In this document: positions 11,801 through 23,168 of the stretch, piece by piece
Numbering within the stretch: position 1 is the first letter of the stretch
How the letters are laid out: the number at the start of each line of letters is the position of its first letter
Assembly (NCBI GenBank): GCA_005656395.1
Contig: SRSI01000050.1
Span: 2,418,001-2,482,000, forward strand
Source: Strongyloides papillosus
Taxonomy: Eukaryota; Nematoda; Chromadorea; Rhabditida; Strongyloididae
Length of the DNA: 64,000 nucleotides
Direction of reading: 5' to 3'
Translations under genes and position numbers: made by a program
The notes under the pieces: generated by a model
Database searches by the model: none
What the model saw: the letters and a program-made list of their open reading frames with translations, nothing else
What the model was told of the DNA's origin: nothing

Positions 11801-14800
11801 TTGCTCCAGTCTCTGTCAACAAATCTTGAGAACGATACAGAATGCAAACAGATATTCCTACCAGTCGATGATTTGCCATGGAAAATCCAATTACAATCAA
11901 CATTAGAGGAAAGAAAAGAAATTGCCAAAGATTTCACAGGTCGTTGTGAACAAATCCTCAGTGAAGCAATGCGCTGGGCTCCCGGAAGTACACATTCATA
12001 CATTCTAGATTACATTTGCAAGACAAACTCAACAAACGACAACAGTTTACGTCTCACCATTGAAGCAGTATTGAAGAATTGCAAAAATCAATCTTCGGAT
12101 ATTTATCATAATACTTACCCATACTCCCCAGACATATCGGAGTTCTTTTTATCTCTCAATATGAGAAGTTTATATTTAGGACAAGTTAATGGGATGCTTG
12201 AAATGTTAAAACTGTCATCGGGAGATATTAATGAAGAGTTTTTATCAAAGACATTAGTTTCAAAGTTAGAAAAAGATTTTGAGAAAGCTTGCCTCACTGA
12301 AAATAAAGAAGGAATCAAGACATCAATAATGTTGATGACGGCTTTATTTATTTCATTAGATGAAACAAATATTTCCCTACTCCAAACACTTGTCCGGGCA
12401 CCGATAAAAAGTTTCACCGAATCAACAATGAAGATATGTATTCATTCATGGAATTGGATACTTGTAGCAAAAAAAGGAATTGAAATAAAATTCCTCCAGG
12501 AGATGTCTTCTTGCTGGCAGATTATTATACACAAAAAAATTGGACTTTTCCAAAGAGAAGATTTTTTTAAAGATCCTTTGACTGTGCAATATGCTAAGAA
12601 ACGCCAAAGTCCTGATGTCCTGCCACATGCGATATGGATTTCGTTTATCACTGAACGTGTCTCCCTTGCTAAGTACTCAAATCAAGCGGAAATGGATTTG
12701 TTTGAGATGATGTTTATGCAATCGTTTTCTTTGGCTATTGGTGATAAGATTACCAAAAATTCCACCAACTATGATGGAAGTAATGGCTGTGATAGTGGAT
12801 CTTATCTTACAAATCATATTCCTTTAATGACAAGAAATATAGAAACTATTGGAGTAAGATTTAATATTTTAAACGCTGTTTTGTCTATGATTCAAGGAGA
12901 CACATCACCTAATAGAATTTCAAAGAACGTCCTTAGGCAAAGAATATATGCTGCAGCTTTTGATTATTTCTCTATTGCTCCTCAGGTTCCCACACAATCA
13001 ATAGGACAATTAAGGAATGATCTTAAACAAATTATTGGATTTTGGCAGACAATTTATAGTGATTTAAAATACATTAAAAAAGAAGCAACACTAAATCACC
13101 TTGATAGTGTTAGTGAGTTTGGTGGGAGCCTTAAAGGTGGTAACGCATTAAATCCCTCCACCCTAAACATGACTAATTCGGCAATATCTCAAAATTTCAC
13201 ATGGCATAGTTTGACGAATAACAATTCATCGTGGGCTAATACAATTACGATTGTTGCAGCACACAACAAAACAATAGCAAGGGGAAGTGTCTTAACTGAT
13301 AACCAAAGTCAACATACACAACAACAACGTCGAGATAGGACAGTTAACAAGATTAATGAATATGATAAAGCTATAAAAGAATCATCCAGGAGGAGACATT
13401 TGTTGCTTCTACTTTTATGTAATGAAATTGAGAGATTATCTGTTTGGGTTCAGGCGAGTCAAGCCTCTATTGATCCAATACCAACAGAACAGAGTGAACA
13501 GTCGATTGATATTTGGTATAAGACAACATTCCCTGACGCTAGAACGGAACAGAAAACAATGCGAGATGTAACGAAGAATGCATGGGAAGTATCTCCACAA
13601 ATGGCGGTATTTTTACCATCAAGATTCAGAAAAATACAATGTATTCGCAGTACATTGGAAGAGTTAACAAAAGAAAATCCATCATATGTATCCCATTTAC
13701 CAGAAGCATTACCATTGCTTCTCGGTGATGGGAGTGTCTTTGAAAATGGTGGAAACGAAAACATACTATCCCATGTCCTGACATGGGCAAAATGTTCACC
13801 CGTAATGGCACTATCACTTCTCAACCCCCGTCTTTTTCCAACACACTCAATAACCGTTCAATACGCTATACGTGTTCTTAAAGGGTACCCACCAAATGTA
13901 TTACTTCTCTACATCCCACAAATCGTCCAAGCCATCCGCCACGACACAATGGGATACGTCCATGATTTCTTAATATGGTTAGCAGGACACTCACAACTTT
14001 TAGCACACCAATTACTATGGAATATGCAAGCTAACATCTATTTAGATGAGGAGGGTGAATTAAAGGATCCAGTATTATATGAACCACTAACTGAGATTAC
14101 TAACAAGATTTTATCCAATCTCGAGGGTGCAGCAAGGAGTTTTTATACGGCTGAATTTAATTTATTCAATAAGATAACGAGAATATCTGGAGCTATTAAG
14201 AGTTTTCCAAAAGGTATAGAGAGGAAAAAAGCTTGTTTGGCGGAGTTGGCGAAAGTTAAGCTTGATACAATTTCTTATTTGCCATCTAATCCAGAATCGT
14301 TTTTACTTGAGATTGATTACAATTCCGGGACACCAATGCAATCGGCTGCAAAGGCTCCCTTCCTTGCAAAATTCTCCGTCTGCCAATGTGGGGTGGATAA
14401 ACTTGAAGCTATATGTTTGGAGAGAAATCGTCTCAATCCATATGAGGATAATTGTGATTTTGAGGAGGAGGAGAGGCGTATAAGAATGTTCAATACATTC
14501 AAAGAAAGTACAATGAAAGAATTTTCTCATTCAATCCAATGGAAATGTGCAATATTCAAAGTTGGAGATGACGTTCGCCAAGATATGTTAGCCCTTCAAT
14601 TGATGCAATTGATGAAAAATATTTTTGACATGAACAATATAAATGTATGCCTATTTCCGTATAGAGTTGTTGCTACAGCTCCGGGATGTGGTGTTATAGA
14701 GTGTGTACCAAATTCAAAGTCAAGAGATCAATTGGGAAGGCAAACAGATTATGGATTGTATGATTATTTTAGACAATTATATGGTGAGGAGACATGTGAA

Positions 14801-15319
14801 GCATTCCAAAAAGCTAGAAGAAATTTTATCAGATCAATGGCTGCGTATAGTGTTTTCTCATTCCTCCTCCAAATAAAAGACCGTCACAATGGAAATATTA
14901 TGATAGACGACTCTGGAAATATTATACACATCGACTTTGGCTTTATGTTCGAATCCTCTCCAGGAGGCAATCTCGGCTTTGAACCAGACTTTAAATTATC
15001 CCAAGAGATGGTAGCAATAATGGGTGGAAAAATGGAGGCGGCTCCCTTCAAACAATTTGTGCAATATTGTATCCAATCATACTTAGCCATTAGACCATAC
15101 TATGAATCGTTTATAGCTTTAGTTTCATTGATGCTAGATACAGGATTACCATGTTTCCGTGGTAAGACTATCCAACAATTTAGAGCCAGATTCTCACCTG
15201 ATACCAATGAGAGAGAGGCAGCCAGGTACATGATGACTGTTATTAATAATTGCTATATGAATGTGAGAAGTAAAATGTATGATCAACTTCAGTATTTACA
15301 AAACGATATACCTTACTAA
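8894..15319 (+). CDS. PI4KA: Phosphatidylinositol 4-kinase III alpha
   Basis: This lipid kinase makes PI4P at the plasma membrane. Exon 1 is 8894-9127; a 45-nt intron (GTAAAT to ATATTTAG) is removed in phase 0; exon 2 is one 6.1-kb exon, 9173-15319. The product is about 2,126 residues, close to human PI4KA (about 2,100). The C-terminal 280 residues hold the kinase domain: VGDDVRQDMLALQL, the catalytic loop KDRHNGNIMIDDSG and the activation motif IIHIDFGFMF. The final LQYLQNDIPY matches the conserved PI4KA C terminus. The PIK helical domain precedes it (around residues 1560-1760, with VLTWAKCSPVMALSLLNP). The N-terminal 1,400 residues are the helical-repeat region that in other animals binds TTC7 and FAM126. 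The C. elegans orthologue is also a single large gene. No break or missing catalytic residue seen. Confidence 0.96.
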
Positions 15320-15393
15320 GAATAACCTTTTTTTTTATTATATACTATACTAAATAATATAAATTTTTTATATTTTTATTTTATGAGAGATTT

Positions 15394-16047
15394 TTAGATT
15401 CTTCTTTTATATGGTTGTTGATTAGCAGGTTGTACTATTGTTTGTTGGGAATTTTGATAAGGTTGTTGGTATGTACTTTGAGGGGGGACTTGTTGAAATG
15501 TGCTTTGAGGAGGGACTTGTTGATATGTGCTTTGAGAGGAAACTTGTTGTGGTTGATATGGCATTTCTGATTGTCCAACATTTATACTTCCTCCTTGAGG
15601 CATATACATAGGTGGTTGTGGAGTTGTATACATATTATAACTCATAGGTTGTTGTGGTTGAGATGGATAAACATTGTAATTTGGAGGTGGTTGTTGAACG
15701 TACACAATTTTTTGTATTGGTCTATCTTCCTCATCGTCACCTCTATATAATATTTTAGGTTTCCTAGCTCTCATGATATAACGAGGTTCCTCTTCCACAG
15801 ATTCATCCTCAACTGGGACCTCTTTAATTATTGTTTTCCTATGTAGTATTACAACAGGTTCTGGAGCGGGTTCAGGAACTGGGTCAACTGGTGGAGCAGG
15901 AACTCTCTGGAATATTGGGACATTCATATAATTGATAATTGGTTGATAAGCCATTCCACATCCTGAACAACCTCCACAACAACCCCACCAAAATTGTGTC
16001 GTCAACTTAATTAAAATAAACCCAATAAAGAAATGTAGAATTTTCAT
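15394..16047 (-). CDS. Secreted Pro/Gln-rich protein with Cys/Gly cluster
   Basis: A 217-residue intronless protein I do not recognise. It opens with a signal peptide (MKILHFFIGFILIKLTTQ). Directly after comes a cysteine cluster, FWWGCCGGCSGCGM. Next are a Pro/Glu-rich part (PAPPVDPVPEPAPEPVV), an acidic linker, and a Pro/Gln/Tyr-rich C-terminal half with a short repeat, QVxxQSTYQ or QVPPQSTFQ, at least three times, ending in KRRI. This composition fits an extracellular structural or cuticle/egg-shell-like protein, but that is inference. The stop lies 75 nt from the PI4KA stop on the other strand, so the two genes converge and their 3' UTRs probably overlap or abut. Confidence 0.75.
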   Translation of the reverse strand: MKILHFFIGFILIKLTTQFWWGCCGGCSGCGMAYQPIINYMNVPIFQRVPAPPVDPVPEPAPEPVVILHRKTIIKEVPVEDESVEEEPRYIMRARKPKILYRGDDEEDRPIQKIVYVQQPPPNYNVYPSQPQQPMSYNMYTTPQPPMYMPQGGSINVGQSEMPYQPQQVSSQSTYQQVPPQSTFQQVPPQSTYQQPYQNSQQTIVQPANQQPYKRRI

Positions 16048-16248
16048 TATGATAAAAATATATACAACAAAAAACGATCAAATAAAAATGAAAGTTTTTT
16101 TTATCATCCTCTCATTTATTACCTAAAATTATCTGGAACATTCCTTAAAGAAACGTCATACTATTAGCAGTTTTGGTATAATAAATTATTATTAAGATAA
16201 ATATAACATGATTTTTGTAGTAGATCTTTTCATAAAGGAAGTCAATGT

Positions 16249-17168
16249 TTATCTAAGAAATATTTCACAGTTTCCTAAACCTGTTATGGGTACCCATCCG
16301 TTTATAGTACATGTGACAAGTGGATTTCCTTTTATTTTGTATCCTTTATTGCAGTGTAATACTGCATATGTTCCTACTTCGTTTTTGTATTTAGATGATG
16401 AGTCAATGTATTTTATGATTCCGTTTTGGGGTATTGGTATGTCTTGGCAACTTGTGGGGGAAACGGCTTTTTCTTCGACAACTTTACATATGCCGAGTTT
16501 AGGGAACCAGTTACCGTCAATACAATGAGCATTGCCGGATCCGGAGATGTGACTATTTTTACATTTTAATGAAATATATGTGTTATGAGGAAGCATTCCG
16601 TTGTTTAACAGTGGATTCGATACGAAAATTTCATTGTATTTATAGTCATACAATGTATTTCCATCCCACGGTGTAGGGCAGGCATTATAATTAACAATTT
16701 TTTCATTCTTCTTAATACTATTATGAATCTCATTTTCATTACTATTCTTAAACTTTATCCTTGAGCAAAAAGTATAATTTTGTAAATCTATATCCCATTT
16801 TCCATCTTCAGAACATTTTATCTTATCAATTCCATTTAATTTATATCCAATATCACATTTGATTTCAATGTATTTATCAAAATACTTCAATATTACACCT
16901 TCAAGTGTATCGTTTCTATCGATACTTATTTTTTTACACTTTTTTTGTCTTGATATACATGTACCAATATTTTTTGGTTTCCATTCACCGTCGTTACATG
17001 AAGTCTTCCCAAATCCGATTGGATCATAATTGTAATAACAATATAGATAAGCTGTAGTTCCATGAGGGAAGATTTTTCCATATTTATACATATCTCCACC
17101 TTCATAAGAAACTACCCCATTCGGAATTTCTCCCATCTCCAAACATTCACTCTTCCTCATCCCAAACT
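16249..17168 (-). CDS. Sushi (CCP) domain protein, four modules, 5' end unresolved
   Basis: An open frame of 303 residues from the ATG at 17160, with four sushi/CCP modules recognisable by their cysteine spacing and the Gly-x-Trp near each end: starting at CLEMGEIPNG, CKKISIDRND, CPTPWDGNTL and CQDIPIPQNG, each ending like GEWKPKNIGTC or GNWFPKLGIC. CCP modules mediate extracellular protein-protein binding and need oxidised cysteines, but the ATG at 17160 is not followed by a signal peptide. The frame is also open back to an acceptor (GAAATTTAG) at 17169-17170, in incoming phase 1. Either a 5' exon with a secretion signal is missing from the model, or this is an alternative 3' part of the neighbouring sushi gene that starts at 19504. 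I found no convincing upstream exon in the 220 nt between them. Confidence 0.75.
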
Positions 17169-17389
17169 CTAAATTTCAACAAACATAATTAAAAACAATT
17201 AAAAAAGTGTTTATTATTAAAATAAAAAGCTCGTGAGGTAAAATCGTATATAAAAAAATTATAATCTTTTGACTTTTAATACAAACAAACAAACAAAAAA
17301 CTTTTTAAAACAGCATGCGTGATAAAAATTTTCGATAATGTATTGATAAAATATTTATATACAAATCAATTTTTAGTGGATGCAAAAAA

Positions 17390-19504
17390 TTATCCAAGAA
17401 CAGTGCAGGTTCCCAAACCAAATGGTGACCAACCAGAGGCGTTACAGGTGCTTGTTGCTGTACCACTGACAATGTAGCCGAGATTACAAGTTAATGTCGC
17501 AACAGTCCCGACAGGGTATTGAAGAGTGGTGCTTGATATTGGTAATGAATAACTTACTGTTCCGAGTAATGGTGATGCCAAAGCAAAACATGAACCTGAA
17601 AATTAAGAAAATGTTTCAATGATGTGTACTTGTGGCGGAAATAAAGGGTGAGAAGCATAAGCAGAGTGGAGTTAGAATGTTAATTACCATTAATTTGTTC
17701 AGTATTTGGTGAGGTAGTATCTGAAACACATGTTGGAACAGTTGTTTGTGGTGTAAATACTCCATTAGTGCATGTTGCTGTAAATGGTGTTAATGGAGTA
17801 TAACCATTATTACAGAATAATGTCGCTATAGTTCCAGCTGGGAAAGGACCAAATGTTGTACCACTTGAGTATGATATTCTTCCATTCAATGGATCAATGA
17901 CACCAGAAAGACATTGATCATTGGTTAATGAGGATGTTGTTGGATTTATGATATTACCTAATCCTACTGTTGTTGTACCAAACAAAACATTTGATGTCGG
18001 TTCTACACATTTTCCAAGGGTACTTGGAGACCAAACACCGTTCATGCATGTTATTGTAGAGGAACCTGATACTATTGTTCCTGCATCACATGAAAGTGTA
18101 GCTATTGTCATGTGAGGGAATGGTCCTGCACCACTAGTGTATGATATAGTACCACCAAGACCACTTGAAGCTGGAACTGTACATGAAATAGATAAAGGGG
18201 AAGATGTTCCTAGGATATTTAGTGGATTTGTTGTTGTTGAATTACATGGTCCAAGACTTGAACTACTCCATTTCCCATCAACACAGGTAGCTGTTGACGC
18301 TCCCTGGGCAACTCCATTGGTACATGTTAATGTTGCTACGGTACCAGAAGTATATGGTGGAAATATTTGATTGTTGCTATAATTGACTGTACCACCGAAT
18401 ACAAATGGTAATGGAAGGAAACAATGTCCTGTTACTGTTGTTCCAAAAGTAAGAATTGATGGAAGAGTTACTTGTCTCTTGTATCTCTTTAAGATATCAG
18501 TCGAAGGCGTGGTTGATGAGCTTCCAAAAAAACTCATATTACCAAAAATTTTACAATACCCAATTGTAGGATTCCATACACCATTAATACACATGATCAA
18601 TGTTACTCCAATAGCTTCATAACCAGGATCGCATGTTAGAATACCTGATGTTCCATAGGGATAATTACCGCTATAATTACCACCATCAAACAAATATTGT
18701 ATTTTACCATGATCAACGTCAAATTGGGGACATGTGAGTTGTGTATTAATGTTTAATGTCTGAAAATGTTTTGGTTAATTAGAATTTTATGTTTTATAAA
18801 AATATTTTCAAGGTTGACTTGTGATTTTTATTAGAGTATGTGACTTACCCCTTCTGAATCTCTTTTTAATCTACCGATCTGAAATAAAATTAGTTAATAA
18901 AAGTTGTTTTTTGATTTTGTTTTTAACTAACGTCATCTATTAAAGTACAATTTCCAAATTCTTTTGTTCTTTCCCAGCCGTTTTGTGTGCACATAATTTC
19001 AGTGTTTCCAGATGGTACAGACTTGGTATTGCAATTTAACTCGGCAATTGTGCCAACTTTCATTAAATTGCTTGGGGATGAAGATTTATATAATATATAA
19101 CCGTTCTCACGTGTTATATTCATAAGGGGACAATCCATATCAGCTATTTTAACACAAGTTCCAATTTTTGTCCAATTAGTACCTTCAATGCATGTTGAAA
19201 TAAGATTACCAATGTGAGTATATCCAAGGTTGCACGTTAATGTTGCAATTGTCCCATGAATATAAGTGTCATTTATAATTGTACTTGAGAATCTAAATTC
19301 CCCATTCGGAACCTCTGATATTGGAGAACAAAATGAAACAACTTTTTTTATAATCGTGCTATTTAAAGGTATCAACGGAATTGAAGTGGTATTCGCAGTA
19401 GAATTACTTGGAATCTGTACACCATAAATCATAAATTCAACATTCATTAAAAGTGCCAGTAAAAAGAATGTAAAAGTTGAAAGTTCCCTCGAAAATGATG
19501 TCAT
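17390..19504 (-). CDS. Secreted sushi (CCP) domain protein, seven modules
   Basis: Exons 18932-19504, 18849-18878, 17688-18759 and 17390-17595 join in consistent phase to 1,881 nt, 626 residues. A hydrophobic N terminus (FTFFLLALLMNVEFMIYGV) serves as signal peptide. An Asn/Ser/Thr-rich stretch follows, then seven CCP modules starting near residues 59, 124, 211 and onwards; several share a GTxATLTC core. The later modules (residues about 310-626) are Ser/Thr/Gly-rich and alike, which suggests internal duplication. The 30-nt second exon encodes IGRLKRDSEG, and RYKR-QV follows at about residues 293-297; both fit the furin consensus R-x-K-R. I therefore infer proteolytic processing between module groups. 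The second sushi gene lies 230 nt downstream on the same strand. The biological ligand is unknown. Confidence 0.85.
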
Positions 19505-21545
19505 ACTTTAATATATAGGAATGTATTAATAATCTAAAATAATTATAAGTTAACATGAAAAAAAAGTTAATAAAAAATGTAAAGTTTTGTAAAGAGCACA
19601 AATAAATTATAATATTACTTATTTTTTAATGTTAATATTATTAATTTAATATAGTCGTCAAGGAAACTTATATGTTAATTTACCAAAACAACTTTAAGGT
19701 AAAAACCAAAGATTTTATTTAGTAGACTAAAAATAAATAATTAAAAGAACTGATGAAAATTGGTAGACCATCAATTAAATATAAACAAAAAATTTATATA
19801 AAAGAATAATTGTAAAAAAAATTTAAATGATACTACTATAGGAGGGGATATCTTGAATTTCAATGATTAAATTTAAACTTATATACCGGATAAACCTTAA
19901 ATAGTTGAAAATCTGCTTATCACTTTGCATATTTTTATTACGCTGATATGTGATACGCTTCAATTGACATGATCATGAAAGTTATCTTTAATAATTATAT
20001 ATCTATATATTGTATTTTTACATGCATAGACATGTTACTCGTTCGCTCTATATCTTTTTATCAATTATTCTTCAAATTGAGGTAAAATACTCAACGGTCC
20101 TTGAACTACTATTGTTATATCAAAATTTATTGTGAAAAAAAATTTATTAACCGATCTTGAAACTAAAATAAACAGTGAAATGGAAGTAATTTTAATGTAC
20201 TAAATTTCACATTAGCTTTCCATCAAAAACTTATTATCCTTCCGCTTATCAATTATTAAAAGAAAGGTAATTTGGATTATACAAGAATATCATTAAAAAT
20301 ACTTGTTTCCGCTATCATTTCTCTTTGAAGGTGAAAGTTGTTTTGTCTGTAATAACAAAAAAACATCTATCTTTACATAAGGTTTTACTTGAAAAAGAAA
20401 AATAATAACTTTTTGTAGTATCTTACATGTATATATCATTTATGAAAAATTACCTTTTTGAACTAACCGGCACTACCATATATGCATAATTATTTATATA
20501 TATATACACATATAACTTTTAAATACTTAAATACACGATTAAAAAATATCAAAATTTATCATTATTCCTTTAGATATATAATTAATATCTTGTTCCTCCT
20601 TACATTATTGTATATGATAAAAATAGATATTTGATAATTTGTACTGACTTTATAATTTAAACTTATCATCATCAAATAGTAGTGTTCATATTTTAATTAT
20701 ATTTATATTATAATAAAATTAATTTAAAGGAAAATTTTTACATATATTTTACTATATATAAAGCATGTTGGCATAATCTTCATAATCTAACGGTAAAAAT
20801 AATTTTATTGGTATATATAAAATTCAATGTATGATAATTATTTATTTTATATCCACGGCAATCTTAAGCATTTCAGGGTCCCTAAATTAATTTTTCACAT
20901 ATATTTTCTCAAAAATTAAGTTTTGTTTTCTCAATAATTTAAAAAAATGCCAAAAATATATTTGTAATAGAGGCAGAATAGTTTGTCTTCAAGTGAGTAT
21001 ATAATAGCCATTTGTAGACCTGTATTCTAGGTATTTAGCCAGTAGAAAATTCTATTATTACATGAAGAAGACATTTCTTTTCTAAATAAAAATTGAGTAT
21101 GTGCTAAAAAAAGTTAGAAAAAAAAACTATGATGGCATTGAAATGTTTAAATTTGTTAAAAAAATTAAAATTATATGCTATAGACATTTATGGCATGTCT
21201 AACTAATTGAATTAAATAAAGGTAGCACAAAAGTATACTCTCTTTCAATATATTATTTCTATATAATAAATGATATTTCTTTATACTTTCAGAAAAACCA
21301 TACAGTATATTCTTTAAATTATTCATATTTTATTTCTATATTTTAAAGTAGGGTAAAAAATTACTCTATTAAATGTCATCATTTGCTACACTTGACCAAT
21401 CAAACTACTATTATTCTACACAAATACTTAATATTATAAATAGAAAAAAATACATAATAAAATTTAAAAATCAGACATCATCTATATTAAATTGTTTTAT
21501 TATTTTTTTTATATAAATTTATTATTCCTTGTTATTGTCGCGCAG
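19505..21545. other. Intergenic region
   Basis: About 2 kb between the divergent sushi gene (minus) and the small plus-strand gene. It holds AT-rich sequence with short TA-runs (for example near 20,490). I see no coding region, tRNA or repeat. It should contain the promoters of both flanking genes. Confidence 0.5.
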
Positions 21546-22011
21546 GAAAGTGCTAGTAAAAAGTTAACTTGGTGTATATAATTTTATTTTAAACTTATCA
21601 GGTATGTATATTAATTATAAAATTAATATGATAAATTTTTTAGAAGTGCCTAAAATCTATATACATTATTATTATCAACAAATATGTTTCGTTTTTTGCC
21701 ATGTTGTTCTAATTTTAAAGGTGATATCATTTCTACTACAATTATAAAAAATAGTTGGTTTCTTTTTTAAATATAATAATATGTTAATTTTTTTCTATCT
21801 TTTTTTAGAAGTAGAACCAGAAATTGACAAAGAAAAGGAAACGGATAATAAAGAAAAGTTACAGGAAAAAAAAGAGGAAAACGAAAATAAATTATCAGAA
21901 TCAATTCCTGGTTCTGAGGCAAAAGAAATACCAACCAAATCCGTACGTCAATCAGGAGAACAAGAAGCAGATCAAGTTGCATGTAATCAAAAATTAGCAT
22001 TTGTGACATAG
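21546..22011 (+). CDS. Small charged protein with N-terminal Cys-Cys (79 residues)
   Basis: A small gene assembled from splice signals. An untranslated exon (from an acceptor CGCGCAG at 21545 to 21601) is followed by a 42-nt intron (GTATGT to TTTTTTAG), then exon 21644-21720 with the ATG at 21684, an 88-nt intron and exon 21809-22011. The coding part (37+203 nt) is exactly 80 codons including the stop. The start ATG is preceded by an in-frame stop in the leader. The protein begins MFRFLPCCSNFKE, a hydrophobic/basic start with adjacent cysteines as in palmitoylated peripheral membrane proteins. It continues into a strongly Glu/Lys-rich region (EKKEENENK) and ends in KLAFVT. I do not recognise the family. 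Membrane anchoring by acylation is inference only. Confidence 0.6.
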
Positions 22012-23168
22012 AAACAATAACATCATTTTAATGTTCTCATTTGTCTTATAAACTCTAGAGGTATTGATAAACTTTTTCACAAAAACATTTTATTTAAAAA
22101 TGCTTTTTATTTAAAAATTTTTTTCATAAAAATTACCTCTAATTATAAAATATATTCACATTATGTTTAATATTTTATTCTCTTGTGTAATTATTTATTT
22201 AAAGCAAAATAAAAAATTAAAATATATTTATTGTGTTTCTTGAAAAATATATGCATTATATTATAATTATTTATATTAGAAAAATAAGGTAAAAAATTTT
22301 TAATATATATTCTTTAATTTTAATATCAATCATCTATTTTATACTGTTAAATGTAGCATGAGCTATATTAATGTGCAATAGTTATTTTCCAATGGATATA
22401 TACATTTATTAATAAAATATAAGTAATTGAAAATTTTTACAAGATTAAGTTTTTATTTATTAAAACGTATTTTTTTATAATATGAAGTGCAAAAAAATTT
22501 TACTTGTACATAAATTTTTGTCTTTAGTAGTTGTTTAAATAATAAAATTAAAATCCAATTCACATTTTTAATAAGAAAAACCTATACTTTTCTATGCAAT
22601 TTCAAAGAAATGTCTTATTATTTTATGAATAGTATATTTAGAGCAAGTGTACAATAACAAAAATATATACGTAATTCATATACCTTTTTTTAAATTAAAT
22701 TAACCACAAAACACTTTTGTTTAGATAAAAGTTCTTTGGAACCAATGGTGTTAACAATTTATATGTACTTTTTTTGTGTATTATCAAATAACTATAACAC
22801 ACTACTTTTTCAAAATGAATTTAATAACCAATATATAATTTTTTAATGTATTTATGATATAAATTATAAAATAAATTTTACTAACGAGAATATAACTTGA
22901 ATTGTTATTAGTGTTATAATGTATTTTAAAATGCATTTTTAGTTTGTCATTATGTACTTAACAAATAATATTTAATGAAAACAAAATGTGATAATTTTTA
23001 ATTTTTCAGTTATTTGTGAATATCAAAATTAAAGTAGTTTTTAAATTTATCGATTTATACGATATTTAAAAAAAATTTATAATATTTATAATGCAAAATA
23101 TAAAAATTAAAAAAATGTTTATTATTAAATGAAAAGGAATGTAAATTAAAAAAAAGAATAATAATTAA
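22012..23168. other. Intergenic region
   Basis: About 1.15 kb between two convergent genes (the small plus-strand gene and the LDL-receptor-like minus-strand gene). It is AT-rich, with several AATAAA-like words on either strand that could serve polyadenylation. No coding region seen. Confidence 0.5.

Noticed and set aside
14940..14960. GTTCGAATCC string that looks like a tRNA T-loop
   Set aside because: It lies within the PI4KA kinase domain coding sequence (around FMFESSPGG), without acceptor or anticodon stems. I found no tRNA in the window.
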